From the NCBI GenBank assembly GCA_024036415.1, contig JAMWET010002884.1, positions 127,501 through 191,500 of the forward strand: a DNA stretch of 64,000 bases, in the 5' to 3' direction. This document shows, one piece after another, positions 1-10,811 of this stretch (positions are counted from its first letter, which is position 1; each line of letters opens with the position of its first letter). The position numbers and the translations under genes are program-made. This stretch comes from Prochilodus magdalenae (lineage: Eukaryota > Chordata > Actinopteri > Characiformes > Prochilodontidae). A model generated the notes under the pieces. The model had not been told where the DNA came from, did no database searches, and saw nothing but the letters and a program-made list of their open reading frames with translations.

Positions 1-330
1 TGTTAACCGATCAGAGGCTGTGTTCCTGACTTGTTAACCGATCAGAGGCTGTGTTCCTGACTTGTTAACCAATCAGAGGCTGTGTTCCTGACTTGTTAAC
101 CAATCAGAGGCTGTGTTCCTGACTTGTTAACCAATCAGAGGTTGTGTTCCTGACTTGTTAACCGATCAGAGGCTGTGTTCTTGACTTGTATACCAATCAG
201 AGGCTGTGTTCTTGACTTGTTAACCAATCAGAGGCTTTATTCCTGACTTGTTAACCATTTGCACCTTTGTTCTTTTTATACCGACCAATCACAGGCTGTA
301 GTTCTGACTTGTATACCAATCAGTGGATCG
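1..330. repeat. 31-bp minisatellite with a CCAAT box in most units
   Basis: Direct tandem repeat with a period of exactly 31 bp. Units start at 1, 32, 63, 94, 125, 156, 187 and 218, then continue in more diverged form to about 330. The core reads TTAACCAATCAGAGGC, with CCGATCAG in units 1, 2 and 6. CCAATCA occurs near 69, 100, 131, 193, 224, 285 and 315, so the register is kept even in the decayed part. The array starts at the window edge and may extend further left. AACCAATCAG fits the NF-Y binding consensus; binding is inference only. Confidence 0.95.
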
Positions 331-389
331 AACATTCCTGAGATTTTTGTTCTTTGGTGTATTATGCATACAACATCAAATCGAGGACC

Positions 390-836
390 TTAAAGTGTCA
401 ACCTTAATGTGTCAGCCTTGAAACAGCTATTTCCGTAACGCCACTGTATGTCCAGAAGTGTCCACTCTAGGATGATATTTGTGAAATGCAAATAGACCTG
501 ATCTTTTTGCTTGGTATTCAGCATGTACACAACGATAGCCATCCCAACCATTCCCCCCAAATTCCTATACTCTGCACAAGTGACCAGCTTGTATAACACA
601 ATGGCAATTCTTTTATTAGTTGGCACTGCCAGCTGGTGATTGGAAACGATGGGCCTACAGATGGCCTGATCATGGTGCATAGCTTTTTGAAGGTTGCGTT
701 TGACATCGTGAAATGCCAAACCCAAAGCTTGTTTGAAAAAGCCTCCGCACAAACTGCCTGGTGGTTTGTGTTTCTTGATCCGAGGTCGTTGGGGTGGTAT
801 GGAGGTTTCAGCCCTCGTTAGGTTTTTGCTTTTCAT
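390..836 (-). pseudogene. PIF/Harbinger transposase (HARBI1-like) N-terminal remnant
   Basis: A 148-codon open frame on the minus strand. Residues 73-91 read TNKRIAIVLYKLVTCAEYR, followed by LGGMVGM. This matches the conserved HARBI1/Harbinger nuclease segment with the pattern 'P..KRVAI.LYKL.S.AEYR..G..FGV', which sits just upstream of the DDE catalytic region. The preceding stretch (residues 40-70, FHDVKRNLQ...IVSNHQLAVP) also fits the family's lead-in. The DDE catalytic core is absent: after residue 100 the protein no longer resembles the family. The full transposase is about 350 residues, so this is a broken copy. No partner Myb/SANT-type Harbinger protein gene is seen nearby. Confidence 0.75.
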
Positions 837-1003
837 GCCCGGTGTCTCTGAGCTACTAACAAATAGAAAGCATAAACAGACGGTAAATGACTATAAAGAT
901 AATTCTACTTTAGTGTTTCAATGCCTCTAATCATGGTAGCCTATGTCATCTACTTTGCATATCCGTAGTGAACTGAAGACCGACTTATGCCTGTTTATCA
1001 GTC

Positions 1004-1300
1004 AATCAATCAATGTTTATTTGTATAGCGCTTTTTTACAACCAACATTGTCTCAAAGCAGCTTCACTGAAAATCAGTTTGTTATATATAAGAAAAGGAA
1101 AAAAAACCACACAAAGTTAATGTAAACACATTTGAGGGTGGAGGCGTGGGGAAAAAAACGGGTCCAAGCCCCCCTTGAGCAAGCCGGAGGCAACAGTGGC
1201 GAGGAAAAACTCCCTTGAGTAAGGAAGAAACCTCGAGAGGAACCAGGCTCAAGGGCGGAACCCAACCTCCTCAGGTCGAACCCGGATGAGACGAGAAAGA
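1004..1300 (-). repeat. LINE-like 3' tail repeat, copy 1
   Basis: Begins with a short ATCAATCAATCA run followed by TTTATTTGTATAGCGCTTTT, then a TCTCAAAGCAGCTTCAC block. Further on come 'aggcaacagtggcgaggaaaaactccc' -type and 'gaaacctcgagaggaaccaggctcaag' -type blocks. This combination recurs at 16870-17070 in this window and is familiar from many teleost genomes. Read on the minus strand it ends in a TTGATTGAT-type tail, as LINE 3' ends do. The exact family is not assigned. Confidence 0.7.
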
Positions 1301-1325
1301 CAGAACTAACAGGAGAAGAACATCT

Positions 1326-1365
1326 ATTAGATCCAGTCTGATTAGATCCAGTCTGATTAGATCCA
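1326..1365. repeat. 15-bp tandem repeat
   Basis: The unit ATTAGATCCAGTCTG is repeated about 2.7 times with no mismatch, inside the unannotated part downstream of the LINE-like tail. Confidence 0.9.
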
Positions 1366-1562
1366 GGAGGGAGTAACTGCAAGATGGAGCCGACCCAGAG
1401 ATAGAGTTCATGATCAGAGCCAGACGCTGGTCAGTGTAAAGGTTATGGTCATGCCGGGCAATGAAACAGGGCAGGAGACTCACGGTGGAGCTGATGTTCA
1501 GGTGCCTCTAGTTGTTCTGGGGGTTGTGATGTGATCGCTCCGTAGAAATTCTAGTGCTTAAC

Positions 1563-1616
1563 TAAGAAGAAGAAAGAAAGAAGGAAAGAAAGAAAGTAAG
1601 AGAGAGAGAGAGACAG
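1563..1616. repeat. GAA/GA-rich microsatellite
   Basis: Imperfect run of AGAA, AAAG and GAGA units on the plus strand. The reverse strand gives a Ser/Phe/Leu-rich reading frame that is an artefact of the repeat. Confidence 0.9.
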
Positions 1617-2276
1617 AGACTGATTAGGAGGATTAAGAGGTAGATATTGTGACTTGTTGAATAGAGGGTGTATAGAGTCCTCAGTGTGTGTATAGAGTCC
1701 TCAGAGTCCTGGAGAGGATACCTCAGCGCTGGTAACCCCTCAGTGTTGTCCGTCAGCAATGATCCGCTCATAGAGAAGACAGATGAGAGGGAGAGAAGTT
1801 TGGGCATTTGGTCTATTTATGGGGAAATGTAAAATGTAGCGGTGAACAGATTTTATCAGCTAAATGCTTGTGCAAACAAGTAAGTTTTGAGTCTAGTTTT
1901 AAACATAGAGAGTGTGTCTGATTCCCGAACGGATAAAGAGAGAAGATTCTAGAGTTTCGGTGCTGTTTAGACTTATGCACGTTCATCCATTGTCAACGGG
2001 CCTCATCTGGCCTCGTCTGGTCTCCTCTTGAGCTTATCTGACCCTACCCTTGATATCGATCCTATGAAAGAAAGCCTACGTCAGATTCACGGTGATCCTA
2101 AACTACAGATATGTTCACACCTGGGCTTATGGACTTCACGGACCTCCTAAAATGACCATGGCCACTGAATGGCCACAACGTTTATATAGTCTAGATTCAC
2201 CACTGCACATCATACGGGGCAGAGTACACCTGACTAGTGCCTGAAACCGCTGCAAATGACTTGGTACATCAGAGTG

Positions 2277-2280
<4 letters not shown>
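1617..2280. other. Unannotated intergenic sequence
   Basis: I see no credible gene here. The sequence holds a short duplication of GTGTGTATAGAGTCCTCAG near 1670-1710 and otherwise looks like ordinary intergenic DNA or old, unrecognised repeat. Confidence 0.5.

Positions 2281-2346
<66 letters not shown>
2281..2346. repeat. (TG)n microsatellite
   Basis: 33 uninterrupted TG dinucleotides. The Cys/Val-repeat reading frame across it is an artefact. Confidence 0.98.
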
Positions 2347-2349
<3 letters not shown>

Positions 2350-2635
2350 TCAGCCTGGTTGAGAGAGAAGTTAATTGCAGTGAGGGGACCAGGGTGTAGA
2401 AGCCGCTTGATTACAGCACGCAGGCTTTGGAGGGTGAGTGTACAGCGTATGTGTGTCTATTGCAGCCGAGTCTGCGTCTATAGAGATAACAGGATTAACT
2501 GCCCCCTGACATCCACTGTACAAGCGGGATGGAGAGAGAGAAACGAGGGAGAAATGAGGGAGGAGAGTGGGACATAAGTGACACTGATAGGGTTGAAGGA
2601 TTTATGTCATGAGCGAGTGAGCAAGTGAGAGAGAT

Positions 2636-2638
<3 letters not shown>

Positions 2639-2671
<33 letters not shown>
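2639..2671. repeat. (GA)n microsatellite
   Basis: About 15 GA dinucleotides after a short ACACA stretch. Confidence 0.95.
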
Positions 2672-2672
<1 letters not shown>

Positions 2673-3099
2673 AGCAGTAAGTCACAGCTAGCTGTCTGTC
2701 CGTCAATCTGTCCTCATCCACAAGATCAATAAGGCCTTATTGAAAAGAAGCAGAAGGGTTTAAAGTGGCAGTTCAGCCAAAAATCAGCCTTACACACTTC
2801 TCCCCTCAGACCTAACCGGGTCAGTTAGTCAACCTAGATCTGGTGTCTGAAGTTTGACTCTTCAGCTATGCACTAAACCTCCACACACTGGATGCACGCA
2901 TCAGCCCCGCTACGATGGCTTTACTATAGAACAACAGCAGAGAGAGCCAATCAACACCAGGCTCGACTTTTACACTCATGTACCCTGAATGAAATAATAA
3001 GTTCAGCATTACTTATCACGCCTGCGATTACTACCTCCTTCCAAACTGGCTGGAATAGGCTATTCTAGTAACCCTAGCTGTAATCTGTGCTTAGTAGTT

Positions 3100-3310
3100 A
3101 TCTGTTCATCTGAGACATGGGATCCAAGGTTTTCTGGGGTCTCAATATGGCTGTGACATGCAGAGGAATTGAACCGTGCTCAGAAAAAAAAATGGTTTGG
3201 GGTTTTGGGATGATGCTCCATGGCATGTCCAGTGTGGGTGCTGGCCATGAGTGCTTTGATGCCTTTATTATTAGGCATCTGGGGCGTAGGCCTACAGAGA
3301 GAGATCACAG
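3100..3310 (+). mobile_element. Possible decayed Tc1/mariner transposase fragment
   Basis: The frame reads KKMVWGFGMMLHGMSSVGAG, which resembles the 'VMVWGcfs..GvG' block between the first and second catalytic acids of Tc1-type transposases. Only this single block is recognisable, and flanking frames are broken. It may be chance similarity. Confidence 0.3.
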
Positions 3311-3955
3311 GGCTGCGTAATCGAATGGGGGAAGAATATTTAATATTTAGATTTAAGTCAAATTCACAGAATAATGAAATTTCATTCTGTGTGTCATTGT
3401 ACTATGGCCTATCGAATCAAAAGTGAGGTTCCGTCTTATTGAGTATGCTGTTTTCTACCCATCCAAAGCCAACAAATAAAGGTTCTTCATGTTCTTTGAT
3501 GTTCTTTTACTACAAAAGCTAGCATTGTCAAAATGTAGCAATGTAGCAACATGCTTTGAGGAAGAAGAGGATTAGGCTTGTTGAGGTTGCAGTGGCAGTC
3601 GTTTTCTTCTTTGTACATCTGCTATCTGTTTTAAACTCAGTTATTTTGTCTTCCCTGGCTGGATGTCTTTATAGTTAGTATTGGGTGTCATCTTAATTTC
3701 ACCAGTTCTGATTCTGCTTATCTATTCCAAGTTTTTAATTCCAATATGGTGAAAAAACAGAAAGTAGAATCAAACCAGTTTTCAAAATTGGAATTTTCTT
3801 TGATTCCCTATTTATAGTGAGGGGTCTTGCATTATTGGTTATATGAATCCAGTGTTTTGGTGCCTATTTTGTATGAATAAACGGGGCAGAAATATTAATT
3901 TTGATGATAATTGTATGTACCAAGTTGGTCTACCTGCTTATACATACACCTATAT
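3311..3955. other. Unannotated intergenic sequence
   Basis: AT-rich, with no recognisable gene or repeat except a TA microsatellite starting near 3952 that abuts the next element. Confidence 0.5.
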
Positions 3956-3976
3956 ATATATATATATATATATATA

Positions 3977-4508
3977 CAGGGGTTGGACAATGAAACTGAA
4001 ACACCTGTCATTTTAGTGTGGGAGGTCTCATGGCTAAATTGGACCAGCCTGGTGGCCAATCTTCATTAATTGCACATTGCACCAGTAGGAGCAGAGTGTG
4101 AAGGTTCAGTTAGCAGGTAAGAGCACAGTTCTGCTCAACATACTGCAATGCACACAGCATTATGGGGGACATACCAGAGTTCAAAAGAGACAAACTGTTG
4201 GTGCACGTCTTGCTGGTGCATCTGTGACCAAGACAGCAAGTCTTTGTGATGTATCAAGAGGCACGGTATCCAGGGTAATGTCAGCATACCACCAAGAAGG
4301 ACGAACCTCCACCAGCATCACGTAGTGACCTGGCCACTATCCTGCAAGAAGAACGGCTTAAAATCCCTCTGACCACTGTGCAGGACGCAGTATATGTCAT
4401 TCCCAAGACCAACGGACGCTGTATTGGCCGCAAAAGGAGGCCCTACACCATACTAATAAATGATTGTGGTCTAAAACCAGGTGTTTTAGTTTCATTGTCC
4501 AACCCCTG
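3977..4508 (+). mobile_element. Tc1-like element with catalytic core deleted, copy 1
   Basis: 532 bp bounded by ~31-bp inverted repeats beginning CAGGGGTTGGACAATG and ending CATTGTCCAACCCCTG. It is flanked by TA on both sides, the Tc1/mariner target duplication, here inside a TA microsatellite. The left part encodes a Tc1 helix-turn-helix segment (GARLAGASVTKTASLCDVSR, then a short RVMSAY block, about 4198-4295). The right part, about 4325-4445, resembles a transposase C-terminus (LQEERLKIPLTTVQ, then GRKRRPYTI). The intervening DDE catalytic domain is missing, so the copy is non-autonomous. One base is missing near 4187 relative to copy 2, shifting the short frame. Confidence 0.92.
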
Positions 4509-5463
4509 TATATATATATGCCATTGATGCAGGTTCCTCAAACTAGCTTAAGCTATTGTGGATTTTGACACTGTACGATTGGTTGATGACGTACCTTCAC
4601 CACATGTCTAAAAACTGTAGTAGCCATCTTGACTTTTCCCCAGACTTTCCTCAATGTTCATAGATAACTGTATGCATTACAGAAATGGCATTAGTGTGCA
4701 ACTTACCAGCTCAACATAACAGAGACCATAATGCAAAGCTACATGCTAGCTCGTTGGCTTTATTAGCATTACCAGTGAACAGCTAAAGAAACTAACCTCA
4801 GAAACCAGGCCTGTGCTGGACGATCAGCTACATTCAGGGCAAGAAGTAAAACTGCGTGAATTGGATTTTCTGGCTGAAGTGTTGCTTTACTAGGGATCCA
4901 GTTTTGGAGCAGCACCTGATCTCCGAGTGCGCTACAGAGAGGATCCCGCAGGAGCACAAGGTGACTGTTCCCCGTTTAGCCCCGATTCTTAATTACCCCA
5001 GCACTGCTGAGACCGCCGCACAATAGCCCCAGCCCGGTCCGCACGGACCGCCTGCACCCAGCCCTCCATTTATACACATCACAACTCCCCTACGCTTGCA
5101 GATATGACCTCCACAAGAGCTCTCAGCAACACAAACCACAACCCAGCAAAAAAAAAACACGGCAGAGCATTGTAGACTAGTAGTCTCTGAAAAGTCACTA
5201 CAACAGGGGTCTCGAAATCAGGCCCTAGCCCTGGCTTCCTAAAACATCTTAAGCTTGAATAGCTTTTTCAACCTGTTCTCTATCTTCCACACCTGTAGCT
5301 TGATTACCACAGTTGAAGTGTACCTCCTTTCATCTGAGCAACTTATGAGGAAATGCTGTATGAGTTTAGGATTTCCTAGCTCAAAAAAAATTTAACCAGC
5401 CGGTTTCATAAAGCATAAACATAGAGCATAACATTTTATTGAGGTAAGAGACACTATGGCTAA
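4509..5463. other. Unannotated intergenic sequence
   Basis: After a short TA run there is no recognisable gene. A GC-richer patch lies at 4970-5100. A 'caggggtctc' motif near 5205, common at the edge of fish repeats, is visible but cannot be assigned. Confidence 0.45.
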
Positions 5464-5716
5464 TATCGTCGCTGTCCAAAGAAAAGCATGTATCTCCATT
5501 TTTGTTGATTTTTATTTTTATGCCTCATTTGATCACATGAGCTGCTGTTTACACTGTGTGGAGATTTCATAAAGAATGGACCAACAGAAATGACCTGAAA
5601 CTGCTTGGAAAGACGTCTGGTTCCATTGACTTCCATTCAAATTAAGTGAGGTTTTGACCTCTCCTGTAAAGTTGCCATTTTTGGAGATACCAGTTTTTCT
5701 TTGGACAGCGACGATA
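5464..5716 (+). mobile_element. ~250-bp MITE, TCGTCGCTGTCC family, copy A
   Basis: Termini are TA|TCGTCGCTGTCCAAAG and CTTTGGACAGCGACGA|TA, giving a ~35-bp inverted repeat that runs on into GTATCTCCA on one side and TGGAGATAC on the other. The TA flanks suggest a Tc1/mariner-type duplication. The interior contains GATCACATGAGCTGCTGTTT and a block reading GACGTCTGGTTCCATTGACT. There is no coding capacity. Other copies lie at 6713, 22966, 27842 and 60491, with a fragment at 21800. Confidence 0.88.
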
Positions 5717-5879
5717 TATAACCATATACGTTGTCAATATAAGCCTACCTGCACCCACGGTGAGCTGCCGAAGTCTCTTAACTCATCGTTTTCCAGTTTA
5801 AAGGCCAGGAAAGCGCCTTCGGATGATGTTTCTTGGAGGTGAGAGGAACTTTTGAAAACTACAGACACCTTTTGGGGGG

Positions 5880-6712
5880 CATGCTGCTTAAAATATACAT
5901 ATTAAAATAAAGAGATATAAAAATTATATTAAATAAATACAAATACACAAAATACAGTATATACAAAAACAGGAGGACCCGCTTACACACTAACCCACAC
6001 TATTAAAACCCATATCCTAGCATGAAAAAGCACACTTAATACATCCATACATACACCTTAACTAAACTACACATACCACAACTATAAGCAGCTCCTTTTA
6101 CTGGTAGTTGGTAAAATCTCCTACAAGTTTCAACAAACTCCACAATACTAACTCAGCATAACATCAGAAATAAGACAAGCTATGCACAGGTCTTAAACAA
6201 AGCAGCAGAGTCCATGTTTACTGTTAGGGTTGGTACAGTGGATTAAGTGCTTCATTATTACCACCTCCTCCTAGAAGTGCGTATATATGAATATGTAATG
6301 AGGCAAAAGTGAAAAATACCACCAACCGCCTTACTGATCTCATTATAAGTGCTAAAGAGCCTACGCACCTATTTGGTAATTCCTAAATCTGCCCTATACT
6401 AAGACTAGTCGGCTGTTTCAAGCATTTGGCCATGGTAACTGTAAAGTCAGAATAAGCATGTTCAGTGTAGTGGTGTAGTGATGTAAAGTGGGATAAGGTT
6501 ACTAGTCCAGGGTTAAGTTTCCAAGACTTGTTCTGAAATTTGCTTGTTTGTCCAGAAAACAATTTGTGTCATTCCCAGCCACCAAATATCCCAGAATCTA
6601 AGCTGGTTCATACAGCTTTGCTTGAAACTTGGCAAACACCGTTTCATTTTGGGAATTTCTATGTTAAAGTAAATTTAAGTATGATCAGATCTTCATATAC
6701 ATCAAAACAGCA
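5880..6712. other. AT-rich intergenic sequence
   Basis: No recognisable gene. The stretch from 5885 to 5965 is very AT-rich with many ATATAAA and AATAC runs. Confidence 0.5.
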
Positions 6713-6968
6713 TATCGTCACTGTCCAAAGAAAAACAGGTATCTCCAAAATGGCAACTTTACAGGAGAGGCCAAAAACCTCATTGCATTTGAATGGAAGT
6801 CAATGGAACCAGACGTCTTTGCAAGCAGTGTTGGGCCATTCCTGTTGGTCCATCCTTCATGAAATTTCCACACAGTGTTAACAGCAGCTCATGTGATCCA
6901 ATGAGGCATAAAAGTCAAAAAAATCAACAAAAATGGAGGTACATGTTTTTCTTTGGACAGCGACGATA
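6713..6968 (-). mobile_element. TCGTCGCTGTCC MITE, copy B
   Basis: Same family as copy A in the opposite orientation. The termini are TATCGTCACTGTCCAAAG and CTTTGGACAGCGACGATA. The interior carries the reverse complement of the copy A blocks, for example AGTCAATGGAACCAGACGTC. It lies about 1 kb from copy A, so the pair forms a large inverted repeat. Confidence 0.88.
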
Positions 6969-7136
6969 TAAAGAGAAACCAACTGAAGTAATAAATCATA
7001 CAACTCTACGGTTTTCCATCCATTAACTGAACAAACTGATTCCACAGTAAATGTCCTTGCTGGGTATGTATATCAGTTTGGTACTGGGGATAATAAGGGG
7101 CAGGAGGTTTACTCAATTGGATGACAATCAAGTGAG

Positions 7137-7900
7137 GTGAGTCTGGCTGACCCTATCCTATTTAACCAGCAAAATCTGGTCTTTACTGCACGGAGATTTC
7201 CAAGGACTTTGAAATATTATTTGCCAGTGCTCATTAGGCCGGAAGAGCTTCCAGTACAATTTCTAATGAGTTTAGGATTGACTAACCAACTGGTAGAGGT
7301 GGACAGTGTACAAATGGAGGAAATTCAACAACACTGCTGTCTTTCCCAGGAGCGGATATCCAATAGGCACCACAGTAAGACTAGGGAATAAAATATTCCA
7401 AGAGATCCCAGACAGATATGGCATAAATTTGATGTTTGGAAAAACTGAATGCTGCATTCCAGTATAAGAACCTCATGCTAACTGTGAAACACGGTGGTGG
7501 CAGTATCACAGTTTGGGGCAGTTTGGCTGCTTTTGAACCAGGATTCCCATCTTGCCATCATATGAAGAAGCTATTCATTGGGAATTGTATCAAGAAGTTA
7601 CAGGGAAAAATATTAGACATCCATCCGTGAACCGGAACCTCAACAGAAAGCCCTGCAGCAAGACCACCACCTTAAAAACACCAGTTAGTCTACAAAGAAT
7701 GGATGTGGTAGAAGCAATTTTGGAATGACTTGGCCAAAGTTCAGACCTTGATCAATAGAAATGGTGAGGAAGGATCTATGGTGTGGCATTCATATAAGAA
7801 AGCCCACTAACATAACAGGTGAAGCAGTTCTGTACAAGGAATGGGGGTCACACAAAGTAGAGTTTCAGTTTAGAAGAATTTGTTTAATAAATGAATGTAA
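7137..7900 (+). pseudogene. Degenerate Tc1/mariner-type transposase
   Basis: Conserved blocks appear in order but in shifting frames. LMLTVKHGGGSITVWGSLA (about 7470-7530) matches the 'VKHGGGSIMVWGCFS' motif. LQQDHHLKNTS (about 7652-7684) matches 'LQQDNDPKHTA', which carries the second catalytic Asp. LE*LGQSSDLDQ (about 7722-7755) matches 'LEWPSQSPDLNPIE', where the third acid lies. Stops and frameshifts rule out function. The upstream stretch 7137-7430 is probably the same element but less clear. Confidence 0.75.
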
Positions 7901-8643
7901 AGCTACATAATTATTTGGGTAATTTGTGGAATTTCATTATTTTTTTCCGTTGTTATGAGTTAAATAAAGATCTGTTCATATTTCAGGTTATAAAATCGAT
8001 AGAACAATATTGGGTTTACAGATTTTAAAGCAACCGGTATGCTACCCATTCTTCTGGAGCTCAAACTGCTTCTTTTTATCAAACCTTTTGGATGTAAAGA
8101 ATAGGTTGGACTGCTTCAGACTGCCCTTAACGGACAATTGTTTTCGGAAAAGTGCACTGCTGGGAGGCGCCAGGCAGCACTTGCAAAGGCTTAACTGATT
8201 AGGGCCATATTTCCCAAAAGAAACGTCGCACTAAAATAATTAGATGGTAGCACGAGCAACACGCTGCACGCGCCTTTTCCCAATAAGTCCTGACCCTACA
8301 ATGCTTTTGGGATGCCAGGCCTAGATTAGGTTCTATAGATGAAATGACATCCATCAACCCTAAATTGAATGGAAGGTACAGCAACCACAGCAAACATCAA
8401 GCGTCCGTCTACAAGTAGCAAACCTTTGGATGTAATAAAAAAAAGTGGTTCAGGGGTCTTCACTATTGATGTATTTAAAAGACATGTAGGTATGTTAAAT
8501 CATAAGACCCCCTGGCTGTTAATACATGGCCCAATGATCTGTCTCAGCAAACTCAGCTCATGAAGGTCTTGAGAGACCTTCAGAATGAGCGGTTGAGCTA
8601 AATATGGTTTGTTTAAAGGCTGAACTAGAACCTGCGATGGAAT
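7901..8643. other. Unannotated intergenic sequence
   Basis: Several 60-70 codon frames occur on both strands but none resembles a known family. I see no gene. Confidence 0.5.
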
Positions 8644-8712
8644 CGATCAGATCAGATCGGATCAGAAATACTTTATTGATCCCAGGCGGAAATTTCAGAA
8701 ATTGCCGAGTGC
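8644..8712 (-). repeat. LINE 3' tail with GATCA repeats
   Basis: GATCAGATCAGATCGGATCAG followed by TACTTTATTGATCCC and GGCGGAAATTTC. The motif 'ACTTTATTGATCCC..GGAAATT' next to a short tandem repeat is the reverse complement of a LINE 3' end very common in fish genomes. The same tail recurs at 11372-11402 and, weakly, at 36329-36380. What lies upstream on the minus strand (8713-8830) is unidentified. Confidence 0.7.
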
Positions 8713-9099
8713 ACATGATGGCCAAAACTGCACAGCCTAGTAAAACAGAAGAGCCACCGTCTTGTCGTGTGGGGTCGTCTAACGAGTTCGATTCCTCTCA
8801 AGAATTTGGGCTCTCGAGGCAGTAACACATCACGATGGTGCTAAAATGCTATCAATGATGGATTCTTGTAGATGGACAATGACACTTCCTGTTTCAGGAG
8901 GAAGCCTGAGAACAGAGGCATAAGAGTAGACAGCAGAGACTAAGGCATACCATGGCTCACGAAGGATGCGACTATGCCGCCTTCAGTCATTGGTTAGATG
9001 GGGGCAGAGGGAAGGGGCTGCACAACCTAATGGCTGTTATTGTATTGTATTTAAGGCTAAATGTTTGGGTTAAGGCCTATATATAGGTATATATATATA

Positions 9100-9629
9100 C
9101 AGGGGTTTGACAATGAAACTGAAACACCTGTCATTTTAGTGTGGGAGGTCTCATGGCTAAATTGGACCAGCCTGGTGGCCAGTCTTCATTAACTGCACAT
9201 TGCACCAGTAAGAGCAGAGTGTGAAGGTTCAGTTAGCAGGTAAGAGCACAGTTCTGCTCAAAATACTGCAGTGCACACAACATTATGGGAGACATACCAG
9301 AGTTCAAAAGAGAACACACTGTTGGTGCACGTCTTGCTGGCGCATCTGTGACCAAGACAGCAAGTCTTTGTGATGTATCAAGAGCCACGGTATCCAGGGT
9401 AATGTCAGCATACCACCAAGAAGGACGAACCTCCACCAGCATCACGTAGTGACCTGGCCACTATCCTGCAAGAAGAATGGCTTAAAATCCCTCTGACCAC
9501 TGTGCAGGACGCAGTATATGTCATTCCCAAGACGAACTGACGCTGTACTGGCCGCAAAAGGAGGCCCTACACCATACTAATAAATGATTTTGGTCTAAAA
9601 CCAGGTGTTTCAGTTTCATTGTCCAACCC

Positions 9630-9632
<3 letters not shown>
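9100..9632 (+). mobile_element. Tc1-like element with catalytic core deleted, copy 2
   Basis: 533 bp with both ~31-bp inverted repeats intact and TA flanks. It carries an uninterrupted 54-codon frame (9285-9449) starting MGDIPEFKREHTVGARLAG and ending TSTSIT. This is the N-terminal helix-turn-helix DNA-binding part of a Tc1-type transposase; full-length enzymes are about 340 residues. After the stop, sequence resembling the transposase C-terminus follows (LQEEWLKIPLTTVQ..., GRKRRPYTI). The right end abuts an 80-bp TA microsatellite. Confidence 0.93.

Positions 9633-9712
<80 letters not shown>
9633..9712. repeat. (TA)n microsatellite
   Basis: About 40 TA dinucleotides directly following the right terminus of the Tc1-like copy 2. 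The Ile/Tyr-repeat frames on both strands are artefacts. Confidence 0.97.
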
Positions 9713-9718
<6 letters not shown>

Positions 9719-9719
9719 T

Positions 9720-10270
9720 ACACACATGATAATTCATATCTTCTATATTGTTTTGTTGTCCTTTCCGGTATTTATTGTCTTGTGTATTTGACAGTATATG
9801 TATTGTCTTGTGTATTTATTGTATGTTCTGCACTTGTTTCACACTGTGCACGGTTATATTCAGGGTTAACACTTGACTGGTACCATGAGACTTGAGGGAT
9901 GTACTACTTGACTTGCGGCTATAAGCTTCCATGACATGTTAGCTACATTAGCCTCATTTGCAAGAAGCAAGGAAAGTTTTACATTAGCTTTTCGCAACTC
10001 CATGTATTTAATACTGCCCTGAGAAGACTTTACCTTGTGGTCTTTATGCAGCTTTTACTGTTAATGAAATGCTAATAGTGCTAGCGATTAATGCTGTGTT
10101 TGACTTGAGCTTAGAATTTTTTTTAACTTGGAATTATTATCTTCTCCAACGAGAAAAATGGTGGAACTGAGGGAAACTTAAAAGCAGGATGGTGTATAAG
10201 GACAAATTAACATGGCTGCTCACACAAGGCTTTTCAAATAGTAGAACTTGGGTAAATCTGAAACTCTGAG
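9720..10270. other. Unannotated intergenic sequence
   Basis: No recognisable gene. Short duplicated phrase TATTGTCTTGTGTATTTG/TATTGTCTTGTGTATTTA near 9772-9820. Confidence 0.5.
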
Positions 10271-10279
10271 CAAAAAAAA

Positions 10280-10313
<34 letters not shown>

Positions 10314-10317
10314 TATA

Positions 10318-10724
10318 GGTTCAGTTAGCAGGTAAGAGCACAGTTTTGCTCAAAATACTGCAATGCACACAAGATTATGGGTGACATGCCAGAGGTCAAA
10401 AGAGGACAAACTGTCGGTGCACGTCTTGCTGGCGCATCTGTGACCAAGACAGCAAGTCTTTGTGATGTATCAAGAGCCACGGTATCCAGGGTAATGTCAG
10501 CATACCACCAAGAAGGACGAACCTCCACCAGCATCACGTAGTGACCTGGCCACTATCCTGCAAGAAGAATGGCTTAGAATCCCTCTGACCACTGTGCAGG
10601 ACGCAGTATATGTCATTCCCAAGACGAACTGACGCTGTATTGGCTGCAAAAGGAGGCCCTACACCATACTAATAAATGACTGTGGTCTAAAACCAGGTTT
10701 TTCAGTTTCATTGTCCAACCACTG
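10318..10724 (+). mobile_element. Tc1-like element with catalytic core deleted, copy 3 (left end lost)
   Basis: Matches copies 1 and 2 from the phrase GGTTCAGTTAGCAGGTAAG to the right terminus (CCACTG, one substitution from CCCCTG). The left ~140 bp, including the left inverted repeat, are absent. In their place is a ~27-base poly-A run joined to a TA run (10273-10317). The 54-codon helix-turn-helix frame (10377-10541) is intact. An ~80-bp TA tract follows on the right (10725-10806). The missing left end should make it immobile. Confidence 0.9.

Positions 10725-10806
<82 letters not shown>
10725..10806. repeat. (TA)n microsatellite
   Basis: Nearly perfect TA tract abutting the right end of Tc1-like copy 3, with one AAATA interruption near 10737. 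Confidence 0.96.

Positions 10807-10811
<5 letters not shown>

Noticed and set aside
2284..2577. Cys/Val-repeat 97-codon frame
   Set aside because: Created by the (TG)n microsatellite; the remainder has no recognisable domain.
8760..8810. Isolated B-box-like GAGTTCGATTCC, possible tRNA or SINE
   Set aside because: No A box at the right distance and no cloverleaf; a single 11-base match is not enough.
9521..9895. Ile/Tyr-repeat proteins on both strands around TA tracts (also 10659-10895 and 31368)
   Set aside because: Pure translation of TA microsatellites.
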